NCBI GenBank assembly: GCA_900557165.1 | Contig: USRS01000011.1 | Location: 1 to 37,128, forward strand | Source: an uncultured Clostridium sp. | Lineage (GTDB): Bacteria > Bacillota > Clostridia > Peptostreptococcales > Peptostreptococcaceae | Length of the DNA: 37,128 nt | Direction of reading: 5' to 3' | In this document: one piece after another, positions 1-6,616 of the stretch | How the letters are laid out: each line of letters starts with the position of its first letter | Position numbering within the stretch: position 1 is the stretch's first letter | Notes under the pieces: model-generated | The model's database searches: none | What the model was told of the DNA's origin: nothing | What the model saw: the letters and a program-made list of their open reading frames with translations, nothing else | Translations under genes and position numbers: made by a program

Positions 1-248
1 GTAATATAAAGAGAGATTTTAATTATTCATCTATTCCAGAAGGATGTATATCTTATTATAATTCTATGAATAATATATTTTCTTTATATTCAACTTATTT
101 AAATTCTCTTAAAATTGCAGTTATTTATGAAAAATCCTCTTCATCTTATGAAAAAAATAAAACTAATATTGATAAGTATTATGAAAATGCTTTTTCTAAA
201 TATGAAGATGTAAAAACTTCTTTTAAATCATTATTAAGTTCTTTTTAA
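1..248 (+). CDS. C-terminal fragment of an unidentified protein, cut by the window edge
   Basis: The reading frame is open from the left edge (first full codon at 3) to the TAA at 246-248, so the ATG at 66 is an internal methionine and not the start. About 81 residues are visible. They are rich in Ser, Tyr, Asn and Lys and end in a probably helical, charged stretch (residues like NKTNIDKYYENAFSKYEDV). I see no signal peptide, cysteine motif or known domain in this fragment and do not recognise the family. It is followed 73 bases later by a separate secreted hydrolase gene on the same strand, which has its own ribosome binding site and a possible promoter, so the two need not be one operon. 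Confidence 0.55.
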   Translation, partial: NIKRDFNYSSIPEGCISYYNSMNNIFSLYSTYLNSLKIAVIYEKSSSSYEKNKTNIDKYYENAFSKYEDVKTSFKSLLSSF

Positions 249-257
249 TAAAATTTT

Positions 258-287
258 GTATTATTTTTAATTTTATGGGCAAAATAA
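258..287 (+). promoter_or_regulatory. Possible forespore (sigma-G/F type) promoter for the SleB-like gene
   Basis: GTATT at 258-262 is separated by 17 bases from CAAAATAA at 280-287. This resembles the sigma-G pattern (GYATR, about 17 bases, CATnnTA) with one mismatch in the -10 box. Transcription would start about 30 bases before the ATG at 322. Support is the fit of the motif plus the spore-type gene it precedes; a short AT-rich motif can occur by chance. Confidence 0.35.
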
Positions 288-321
288 ATCTCGATTTGGT
301 TATTCCAAAAGGAGGTTTATA

Positions 322-894
322 ATGAAATTTGGAAAATTTTTATTTTGTATTATACTAATATTATCCCTTTCAGCACTTGACTTAAACTTATTAAATAATT
401 TTAATGTAAATGCAAGTACAAGATTTGAAAACACTTTATTAAATTTAGAAAATAACACAAATAACTATATAAATTTATCTGATGAAGATTATGTTCAAGT
501 TTTTAAGGAAAATAATCAACTGCTTTATTTAACAAAATCAGATATTTATTTAATGTCTCAAGTAGTATATGCTGAAAGTAAGGGTGAACCCTATGAGGGT
601 AAAGTTGCTGTTGCATCTGTAATATTAAACAGAGCTCTTAATACTGGATTTCCTAACACAATTCAAGGTGTTGTATTCCAACCTCGAGCATTTTCTTGTG
701 TTGTTGATGGAGAAATCAATGTTGAACCAACTCAAGAATGTTTTGATGCTGTTTATGATGCATTAAGTGGAAATGATCCTACAGGAGATGCTGTTTTTTT
801 CTATAATCCAGATATAGCTACTTGCTCTTGGATGAAAAATGTAGAAAAACACAATGTAATTTCAATAGGACAACATTTATTCTTCACACTTTAG
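322..894 (+). CDS. Secreted SleB/CwlJ-type cell wall (spore cortex) hydrolase
   Basis: 190-residue protein with a hydrophobic N-terminal signal segment (about residues 5-31, likely cleaved after NVNA) and a C-terminal Hydrolase_2 (SleB/CwlJ) domain from about residue 72 to the end. The diagnostic stretch YAESKGEPYEGKVAVASVIL at 83-102 holds the conserved glutamates E85 and E89 of this lytic transglycosylase-like fold, followed by the family's conserved AFSCV and DPTGDAVFFYNP segments. There is no separate peptidoglycan-binding domain, so it is shorter than classical SleB. The family cuts muramic-lactam cortex peptidoglycan during germination or remodels walls; which applies here is not shown. 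A strong AAGGAGG lies 9 bases before the ATG. Likely monocistronic, with a hairpin terminator at 921-940. Confidence 0.85.
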   Translation: MKFGKFLFCIILILSLSALDLNLLNNFNVNASTRFENTLLNLENNTNNYINLSDEDYVQVFKENNQLLYLTKSDIYLMSQVVYAESKGEPYEGKVAVASVILNRALNTGFPNTIQGVVFQPRAFSCVVDGEINVEPTQECFDAVYDALSGNDPTGDAVFFYNPDIATCSWMKNVEKHNVISIGQHLFFTL

Positions 895-920
895 ATAATT
901 TGTAGTTTGTAGTTACGGAT

Positions 921-950
921 GAAACTCCTCAGGGAGTTTCTTAAATTTTA
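921..950 (+). terminator. Terminator-like hairpin after the SleB-like gene
   Basis: GAAACTCC (921-928) pairs perfectly with GGAGTTTC (933-940) around a TCAG tetraloop. The following TTAAATTTTA is only a weak U tract. Confidence 0.6.
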
Positions 951-955
951 TACTT

Positions 956-1040
956 TCAAAAATTCAGCCTAAGTCGAATTTTTTCCTTAATTTGTCACTT
1001 GCCACTTATCACTTGTCACTTGTCACTTATTGCTTAGGTA
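956..1040. repeat. Intergenic element: inverted repeat plus five heptamer repeats
   Basis: AAAAATTC and GAATTTTT form an 8-bp inverted repeat (about 958-983, 10-base loop). It is followed at 993-1027 by five consecutive 7-base units with consensus T(G/A)(T/C)CACT: TGTCACT, TGCCACT, TATCACT, TGTCACT, TGTCACT. CCTAAG (968-973) and CTTAGG (1033-1038) enclose the array as a second inverted repeat. No reading frame is apparent. The compact repeat structure between convergent genes looks like a dispersed non-coding repeat element; no second copy exists in this window. Confidence 0.6.
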
Positions 1041-1062
1041 TCTGTAAAATTTTATTAATACA

Positions 1063-1097
1063 AAAAGAGAATTGCAAATAAAATGCAATTCTCTTTT
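1063..1097 (-). terminator. Terminator of ptsI (bidirectional)
   Basis: A perfect 14-bp stem (1063-1076 with 1084-1097) around a 7-base loop, with A- and T-rich flanks on both sides. It lies directly after the ptsI stop codon and can also stop transcripts coming from the left. Confidence 0.9.
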
Positions 1098-1100
1098 ATA

Positions 1101-2720
1101 TTATTCTTGTTCTAATATTATCTTCTTAGCACCTAAGATTGAAGTAGCACTCATTGAGAACTCATCTAATCCGTATTGTACTAATGTTGGGATAGCAGCT
1201 TCATCTCCTGCCATTTCTCCACACATTCCAACCCACTTACCATGTTTGTGAGCACCATCTATAGTCATCTTTATTAATCTTAATACAGCTGGGTGCATTG
1301 GGTTGTAAAGGTATGATACCTTTTCACTCATTCTGTCAGCAGCTAATGTATATTGGATTAAGTCATTAGTTCCAATTGAGAAGAAATCAACATATTTAGC
1401 TAATTCATCAGCCATAACTGCTGCAGCTGGAATTTCAACCATGATACCCCATTGGATAGTTTCAGAAGTTTTAACTCCTTCAGCATGTAATTCTGCTCTA
1501 CATTCTTCAACGAATTCTTTAGCAGCTTGGAATTCTTCTAAACCAGAAATCATTGGGAACATAACGCAAAGTTTTCCGTATACAGAAGCTCTTAATAAAG
1601 CTCTGATTTGAACTTTGAATATGTCTTTTCTATCTAAGCATAATCTAATAGCTCTGTATCCTAAGAATGGATTCATTTCTTCTGGTAATGGTAAGTAAGG
1701 TAATACCTTATCTCCACCGATATCTAATGTTCTTATAACAACTTGCTTACCGTTAGCTTTTTCTAAAACAGTCTTGTAAGCTGTGAATTGTTCTTCTTCA
1801 GTTGGAGCTTGTTCTCTATCCATGTATAAGAATTCCGTTCTATAAAGACCTACACCTTCAGCATCATTTTTTATAAGCCCTTCTACATCTGATGGTGTTC
1901 CTATATTCCCTGCAAGTTCAACATGTCTTCCATCAAGAGTTACAGTCTTTTGGCCTTTTAATAATTCTAAAGCTTTTTTATATTCTTCAAAATCATTTTT
2001 TAATTTTTTATATGTATCTATAGTTTCATTATCTGGGTTTATGGTAACTTCTCCAGTATCCCCATTAAATACTACAAAATCTCCATCTTTAATTTCTTTA
2101 GTAGCATTATTTAAACCAACTACAGCAGCTATTTCTAAAGTTCTAGACATTATAGCAGTATGAGAAGTTCTTCCTCCTATATCTGTTAAGAAACCTAAAA
2201 CTTTTTTCTTATCCATAGTTGCAGTATCTGATGGTGTTAAGTCATGAGCAACTAATACAACTTCTTCTTCTAAGTTAGCAAGGTCAACTACTTTAACTCC
2301 TAATATGTGTCTTATTATTCTGTTAGTAACATCTTTTATATCAGCAGCTCTTTCCCTCATATATTCATTATCCATGCTTTCAAACATAGTAACAAACATT
2401 TCTTTTATTTCATTTAATGCAAATTCTGCATTAACTTTTTCATCATTTATTTTACATACAGCAGATTCTACTAATTCTGGATCTTCTAATACTAATAAAT
2501 GAGCTTCAAATATTTCAGCTTCATGTTCTCCAAGTTCTGCTAAAGCCTTTTCCTTAACTTTTGTAAGCTCTTCTTTAGAAATTGCTACAGCATCCTTTAA
2601 TTTTGTAACTTCTGCTTGTGTATCATTTATTGTTTTTCTTTCAATTACTAATTCTGTTTCTTCAATTACTAACGCTTTCCCCAATACAATCCCTGGAGAT
2701 GCTCCTATACCCTTTAACAT
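1101..2720 (-). CDS. ptsI: Phosphoenolpyruvate-protein phosphotransferase (PTS enzyme I)
   Basis: Cytoplasmic enzyme that takes phosphate from PEP and passes it to HPr, the first step of PTS sugar uptake. 539 residues. The N-terminal HPr-binding and phosphohistidine region carries GGRTSHTAIMSRT with the active His187. The C-terminal PEP-binding barrel shows GLYRTEFLYMDR (291-302), IRTLDIGGDK, the metal-site SIGTNDLIQYTLA, and the catalytic Cys500 in GMCGEMAGD. The protein ends about 30 residues earlier than the E. coli enzyme, and the stop sits directly before a strong terminator, so this is a natural short end rather than a visible frameshift. AGGAGG precedes the ATG. It follows ptsH with a hairpin in between; the two form the usual ptsHI unit. 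Confidence 0.97.
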   Translation of the reverse strand: MLKGIGASPGIVLGKALVIEETELVIERKTINDTQAEVTKLKDAVAISKEELTKVKEKALAELGEHEAEIFEAHLLVLEDPELVESAVCKINDEKVNAEFALNEIKEMFVTMFESMDNEYMRERAADIKDVTNRIIRHILGVKVVDLANLEEEVVLVAHDLTPSDTATMDKKKVLGFLTDIGGRTSHTAIMSRTLEIAAVVGLNNATKEIKDGDFVVFNGDTGEVTINPDNETIDTYKKLKNDFEEYKKALELLKGQKTVTLDGRHVELAGNIGTPSDVEGLIKNDAEGVGLYRTEFLYMDREQAPTEEEQFTAYKTVLEKANGKQVVIRTLDIGGDKVLPYLPLPEEMNPFLGYRAIRLCLDRKDIFKVQIRALLRASVYGKLCVMFPMISGLEEFQAAKEFVEECRAELHAEGVKTSETIQWGIMVEIPAAAVMADELAKYVDFFSIGTNDLIQYTLAADRMSEKVSYLYNPMHPAVLRLIKMTIDGAHKHGKWVGMCGEMAGDEAAIPTLVQYGLDEFSMSATSILGAKKIILEQE

Positions 2721-2753
2721 GTTGCTTATCCTCCTAAAGATATTATTACATTA

Positions 2754-2781
2754 AAACCTGGGTAAGATTTTACCCAGGTTT
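2754..2781 (-). promoter_or_regulatory. Intercistronic hairpin between ptsH and ptsI
   Basis: 12-bp perfect stem (2754-2765 with 2770-2781) and a 4-base loop. On the minus strand it is followed by only a short T run (TTTTAATG), so it looks like a partial terminator or an mRNA processing/stabilising element rather than a full stop. It could allow more HPr than enzyme I to be made. Confidence 0.6.
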
Positions 2782-2792
2782 ATATTATTTGA

Positions 2793-3053
2793 TTATTCTC
2801 CAAATCCAGATTCTACTAACTCAACTAATGCATTAACTGCTGCTTCTTCATCTGCACCAGCTGCACATATAGTTACTTCTTCACCCTTACCAAGGCCTAA
2901 ACTCATTATTCCCATTATTGATTTAGCATTTACTACTTTCCCTTTGCATTTTACTTCAACTGTTGAAGTGAATTCTGATGCTTTTTTTACAAACATCCCA
3001 GCTGGTCTTGCATGTAAACCAGTTTCATTTTTGATTACTACTACCTTTTCCAT
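2793..3053 (-). CDS. ptsH: Phosphocarrier protein HPr
   Basis: 86 residues, the usual HPr length. The active histidine (His14) lies in ETGLHARPAG. The regulatory serine (Ser45) lies in NAKSIMGIMSLG, the site that HPr kinase/phosphorylase modifies in Gram-positive bacteria, where HPr-Ser-P works with CcpA in carbon catabolite repression. HPr carries phosphate from enzyme I to the sugar-specific EIIA proteins. CTGGAGG lies just before the ATG. It is 43 bases downstream of the patatin gene and 72 bases before ptsI. I found no convincing promoter in the short upstream gap, so transcription may start inside or before the patatin gene. Confidence 0.97.
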   Translation of the reverse strand: MEKVVVIKNETGLHARPAGMFVKKASEFTSTVEVKCKGKVVNAKSIMGIMSLGLGKGEEVTICAAGADEEAAVNALVELVESGFGE

Positions 3054-3096
3054 CTTAAACCTCCAGGTAAATTTAATGTTTAATTAAATAATTAGC

Positions 3097-4284
3097 TTAT
3101 TTTTGTTTATTAAAATCATAAATAATCAAGTTAGTGATTATTTTTGCTAATTTACTAATTGAATGATTGACTTGTAATTTATCTTCAGTCATTTGTTCAT
3201 TACAAAGTTGGACTACTTTATTAAAATCATAAAGTTCAATCCTATTTATATTATTTTCCTCAAGCTTTCTTTCATATATACTGTAAAAAATATCTTTGTA
3301 AGAAGAGTCTTTATCAAGTTCTAATATATCAATAATTTTAGGTACAATATTTTCCATTAAAACTCTACGACTTACTTCTTTTTTAATATTTAATAAGTAA
3401 CATAAATCATTTATTGTATCTTCACTTAAACTACTGATTTTTTTAAAACAGTAATCTTCATTATATTTACAATCAAGATTGAAGAAATATTTGACACCAT
3501 CATATCTTTTATAAGCTTTCATTGTATCTAAATAACCAAGCTTAATATTACTTTCCATGTGGTCCTTATCTTTATTAAGCGATCCACCTAAACTTTGAGA
3601 AGGAACAATAACTTTTAAATTTAAGTTATTATATTTATTTATTATCCTCTTACCAAGAAAATCATCAACTAACCTAATTACTACTATATCATCATATCCT
3701 CTTTGTGCCAACATATTAATAGGAATATTATCAGAAAACATTCCATCTAAATATAACTTATCATCTAGCTTGTCCAAATCAAATATGGGTAATGATGCAC
3801 TAGCTATTAAATAATCGACTAATCTTCCTCTTGGTATATCTTCTACATAAAGTAGTTGCGGAAAAATTTTACCATCCCAATATGCTGTTGTTATTCCAAA
3901 ATCTATATTAGATTTTCTTATTTTATCTTCATTAATTTTTTCTTCTAATAATTTTCTAAGGGGAGTAATATCTATTCCTTGCTTTTTTCTAGCTTTATTC
4001 ATTAGATCTACTACATCATGTAAGTTTTTTGCCTTCATTTCAATATTTTTATATCTTTCATATGTATCTTCATCTATATTCATAAAACTTTTATAGTCAT
4101 AATTTACCCATATATCTTTCATAGACTCAAAATCACCTTGAGCAATGAATGCCCCATTTAATGCTCCTATGGAAGTTCCAGCTATGCCAGTAATCTTTAT
4201 TCCTAAATCTCTTAAAGCTTCATAAGCGCCTATTTGATAAGCACCTTTTGTGCCTCCACCTTCTAGTACAAGACCTTTTTTCAT
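3097..4284 (-). CDS. Patatin-like phospholipase (RssA/YlbK-like)
   Basis: 395-residue predicted cytoplasmic lipid acyl hydrolase. The N-terminal patatin domain has the oxyanion loop LEGGGTKGAY (residues 7-16), the nucleophile elbow GTSIG with Ser38, and the catalytic Asp180 in YLDGMFSDNIPI, giving the Ser-Asp dyad of the family. The C-terminal 150 or so residues are charged and show no domain I know. No signal peptide. The ribosome site AGGTGA precedes the ATG, and an imperfect hairpin lies just upstream. It sits between a small unknown gene and ptsH, all on the same strand. My recollection is that C. difficile also has a patatin gene near camA and ptsHI, which would make this a conserved neighbourhood. 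The substrate is unknown. Confidence 0.88.
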   Translation of the reverse strand: MKKGLVLEGGGTKGAYQIGAYEALRDLGIKITGIAGTSIGALNGAFIAQGDFESMKDIWVNYDYKSFMNIDEDTYERYKNIEMKAKNLHDVVDLMNKARKKQGIDITPLRKLLEEKINEDKIRKSNIDFGITTAYWDGKIFPQLLYVEDIPRGRLVDYLIASASLPIFDLDKLDDKLYLDGMFSDNIPINMLAQRGYDDIVVIRLVDDFLGKRIINKYNNLNLKVIVPSQSLGGSLNKDKDHMESNIKLGYLDTMKAYKRYDGVKYFFNLDCKYNEDYCFKKISSLSEDTINDLCYLLNIKKEVSRRVLMENIVPKIIDILELDKDSSYKDIFYSIYERKLEENNINRIELYDFNKVVQLCNEQMTEDKLQVNHSISKLAKIITNLIIYDFNKQK

Positions 4285-4306
4285 TTTATCACCTAACTTT
4301 TTTTAT

Positions 4307-4338
4307 TGGAGAATATATATTAATTTATATACTCTCCA
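4307..4338 (-). promoter_or_regulatory. Hairpin upstream of the patatin gene
   Basis: TGGAGA and TCTCCA at the ends, then TATATA/TATATA after one mismatch, around a 6-base loop. On the minus strand it is not followed by T residues, so it does not look like a terminator. It would lie at the 5' side of the patatin ribosome binding site. Confidence 0.4.
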
Positions 4339-4350
4339 TATAATTTTATA

Positions 4351-4695
4351 TTATTTTATAGCCCTTTGTGAATTTACAACTTTAACTGACTTAAAAAATA
4401 ATTTCTTTTCAATTGGTTTTAGTGATAAGTTATTCATTATATAATTATCTTCATCTACTAAATAAATTTTTTTAAATCCACTTTTTAAAAAAGATATACA
4501 TACTGTACGTATATCTTCTTCATCTTCACATTCAAAAAAAGATGGAGTTACAACTAATTTATATAATGAATTTTTTTTATTTTTCATAGTCTGATTATAT
4601 GAATTTAGAAAATTATTTGCTTCTTTTTTGCTTATAAAACCACTAACATCAATATAAACTCTTTTTTCTTCTTCATTTATATTCATTTTTATCAT
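4351..4695 (-). CDS. Small protein of unknown function, possible STAS-like fold
   Basis: 114 residues, not recognised. The order of predicted elements is strand (KRVYIDVSGFIS), helix (KKEANNFLNSYNQTM), strand (YKLVVTPSFF), helix (DEEDIRTVCISFLKSG), strand (KKIYLVDEDN), then a lysine-rich tail. This alternation, with a strand-turn like VSGFIS at the start, recalls STAS/SpoIIAA-type domains, but the similarity is only by eye. No signal peptide or membrane segment. An AGGGGTGAG ribosome site lies before the ATG. It sits directly downstream of the CamA-like methyltransferase (58-base gap with a palindrome) and upstream of the patatin gene, so it may be cotranscribed with either. Confidence 0.7.
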   Translation of the reverse strand: MIKMNINEEEKRVYIDVSGFISKKEANNFLNSYNQTMKNKKNSLYKLVVTPSFFECEDEEDIRTVCISFLKSGFKKIYLVDEDNYIMNNLSLKPIEKKLFFKSVKVVNSQRAIK

Positions 4696-4709
4696 TTATC
4701 TCACCCCTA

Positions 4710-4740
4710 AATAATTCATTATTTTATTATATGAATTATT
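4710..4740. promoter_or_regulatory. Palindrome between camA and the small unknown gene
   Basis: AATAATTCAT (4710-4719) pairs with ATGAATTATT (4731-4740). T residues follow on the plus strand only, so for the minus-strand genes it is a leader or intercistronic hairpin. The ribosome site of the 114-residue gene begins just after it. Confidence 0.4.
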
Positions 4741-4753
4741 TTTATATAAAGTG

Positions 4754-6529
4754 TTATAAATTAAGTGATTTATTAATTAACTCGTTAATTTTATTTTGAA
4801 GGAAATGGCTTTCATTTTCAAGGTAATAAATTTCCTTATTAAGGATATTATTTTTACCTTGCAATTTCAACTTATTTTTACTTATTCCAATTTGTTTTTC
4901 TATAGAAATTATTTTTTTGCTAAGAGCTTCTACCTTACTATAATTATCATCTTTAAAAATTTTTAACTTCATCACTTTATTTGGATAATAATCATAAATT
5001 TTATTACCCATATTTTTACCTATCATTTTAAAATATTTATCATATATATGGCTATTTAATAAACCTACTAAATACTCATAAGAAAATTCTTCTTTAAATT
5101 CTTCTTTTATATAAAAAGAATATACATCTGCACTACTAAAATTTTTATTTTCATCTATAGCAAACTTATTACTTGTACTTTTATAAGGATACATTATTTT
5201 CCGTCTTTCAAACAAAGATTTGTCTCGTCCCCATTGCAACTCATACCATTTTCTTGATTTTCTTATGCATTCACGTCTATTTTCTAATTTTTGCTTATAA
5301 AACATAAAACATTTTTCTTCTATATAAGGATACTTTTTAATATCATCTATATCATTTGAATAAATTAACTTTTGAGTACTTTCTTCTATTATGTACTTAT
5401 TTATATTTTTATTTTTTATCCAGTTTTTTAAAAGCAATTTATCAATATGTTCTATTCTTTCATCATCCTTGTTTATTACAAATGCCTTATCACATCCACT
5501 TATTATACCTTGAAAACTTATAGCTATATCTTCTAAGGTATATTCACATTTTCTTTCTATTTTTTCATAAATAATCTTATCTTCACTGTTTAGAATAATC
5601 CACTTATCTTCTAAATCTTTTTGATTTATATTTATTTTTTCACAACTTTTATCATTTAGCAGATAGTTTAAATTTTTTATTGAATCTATATTTTTAATAT
5701 CATTTACCTTATATACAGAAACAATATTATATTTTTTCTTCTTTTCTAAAATAGTTATAAGGGCTGAAATACCTAAATTTTTAAATACATTTATTTCATT
5801 TAAATCTACTAGCTTATTTATATTCGTATTTTTTAATAAATAAGCTCTAAGAAGTTTTGCTGATGGACTTTCCATGAAATATCTTGGCGTAATAAGACCT
5901 ATTTTACCATCTATTTTTAATAAATCTATAGATTTTTTATAAAAACAAAAATATAAATCGGCTTTATCTCTATAAACTTCTTTATATTCTCTTAATAAAA
6001 ATTTTTTATAATTTTTATCTAATATTTTATGTCCTATATAAGGTGGATTGCCAATTATATAATCAAATTTTATATTATAATTTTTTTTTAAACCATCTTC
6101 ACAAGTTATATTATTTATATTTATAAAAAAGTCGTACTTTTGATTATCATAAAATCTTTTTTTCTCAACAAGTGTTTCTTTTAAGATTTCAATTGCATTT
6201 GTGTCTAAATCTGTTCCATAAATGCATTTTGTTATAATATGAGTGCTTATATTATCAATATAATGTTCACCATATTTTTCATTTATAGCTTTTAAATTAG
6301 TTTTTATTAATTTATACAATATATCAAATGCTTCTAATAAAAAATTTCCACAGCCACATGACAAATCTAATATTTTTGGTTCTGGATTTTTTATAATATC
6401 ATAATTAATTAATAACTCTTCCAATATGTAATCTACAATTATTTTTGGTGTATAATAAATCCCCTTTGTTTTTTTATCATATAAAGACAAACTTTCTTCA
6501 TATGATTTTGAAAGTTCGTAGTTATTTAT
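4754..6529 (-). CDS. camA: CamA-like solitary DNA adenine N6-methyltransferase
   Basis: Transfers methyl from S-adenosylmethionine to adenine in DNA. The N-terminal catalytic domain has the SAM motif LDLSCGCGNFLLEA and the amino-methylase motif NPPY (residues 148-151 counted from the TTG at 6490). The C-terminal target-recognition part has ISFQGIISGCDKAF, RKWYELQWGRDK and SSADVYSFYIKEE. These segments match, from memory, C. difficile CamA (CD2758, 577 aa), which methylates CAAAAA and supports sporulation. No restriction gene adjoins. Start: the only standard in-frame start is TTG at 6490, which lacks a ribosome site. The frame is open further up, the extra residues (NYELSKSYEESL) also resemble the CamA N terminus, and AAGGGGGG lies 7 bases before an ATA codon at 6527-6529. 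I therefore propose ATA (591 residues), with TTG as the conventional fallback (578). Confidence 0.9.
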   Translation of the reverse strand: MNNYELSKSYEESLSLYDKKTKGIYYTPKIIVDYILEELLINYDIIKNPEPKILDLSCGCGNFLLEAFDILYKLIKTNLKAINEKYGEHYIDNISTHIITKCIYGTDLDTNAIEILKETLVEKKRFYDNQKYDFFININNITCEDGLKKNYNIKFDYIIGNPPYIGHKILDKNYKKFLLREYKEVYRDKADLYFCFYKKSIDLLKIDGKIGLITPRYFMESPSAKLLRAYLLKNTNINKLVDLNEINVFKNLGISALITILEKKKKYNIVSVYKVNDIKNIDSIKNLNYLLNDKSCEKININQKDLEDKWIILNSEDKIIYEKIERKCEYTLEDIAISFQGIISGCDKAFVINKDDERIEHIDKLLLKNWIKNKNINKYIIEESTQKLIYSNDIDDIKKYPYIEEKCFMFYKQKLENRRECIRKSRKWYELQWGRDKSLFERRKIMYPYKSTSNKFAIDENKNFSSADVYSFYIKEEFKEEFSYEYLVGLLNSHIYDKYFKMIGKNMGNKIYDYYPNKVMKLKIFKDDNYSKVEALSKKIISIEKQIGISKNKLKLQGKNNILNKEIYYLENESHFLQNKINELINKSLNL

Positions 6530-6536
6530 TTTCTTT

Positions 6537-6576
6537 CCCCCCTTGAATTTTTTTCCCTTATTTTGAAATTATAACA
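6537..6576 (-). promoter_or_regulatory. camA promoter (extended -10) and strong ribosome site
   Basis: On the minus strand TGTTATAAT (6576-6568) is a perfect extended -10 box. There is no good -35; that region lies in the terminator stem of the upstream gene. AAGGGGGG (up to 6537) follows about 25 bases downstream and is placed ideally for initiation at ATA 6529, not at TTG 6490. Confidence 0.6.
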
Positions 6577-6578
6577 CA

Positions 6579-6608
6579 AAAGGACATATACTCTCATATA
6601 TGTCCTTT
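6579..6608 (-). terminator. Hairpin terminator of the NlpC/P60 gene lacking a signal peptide
   Basis: A perfect 12-bp stem (6579-6590 with 6597-6608) and a 6-base loop, 9 bases after the stop codon. The T run is short (CCTTTTG), so it is of moderate strength. Confidence 0.7.
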
Positions 6609-6616
6609 AAAATAAT

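Noticed and set aside
4754..6529. camA as part of a restriction-modification or phage defence system
   Set aside because: No endonuclease, specificity subunit or helicase gene adjoins; neighbours are ordinary metabolic and wall genes.
6490..6545. Run of six G residues before camA as a phase-variable tract
   Set aside because: Six bases is short for slippage switching, and the tract serves well as a ribosome site outside the coding part, so no on/off mechanism follows from it.
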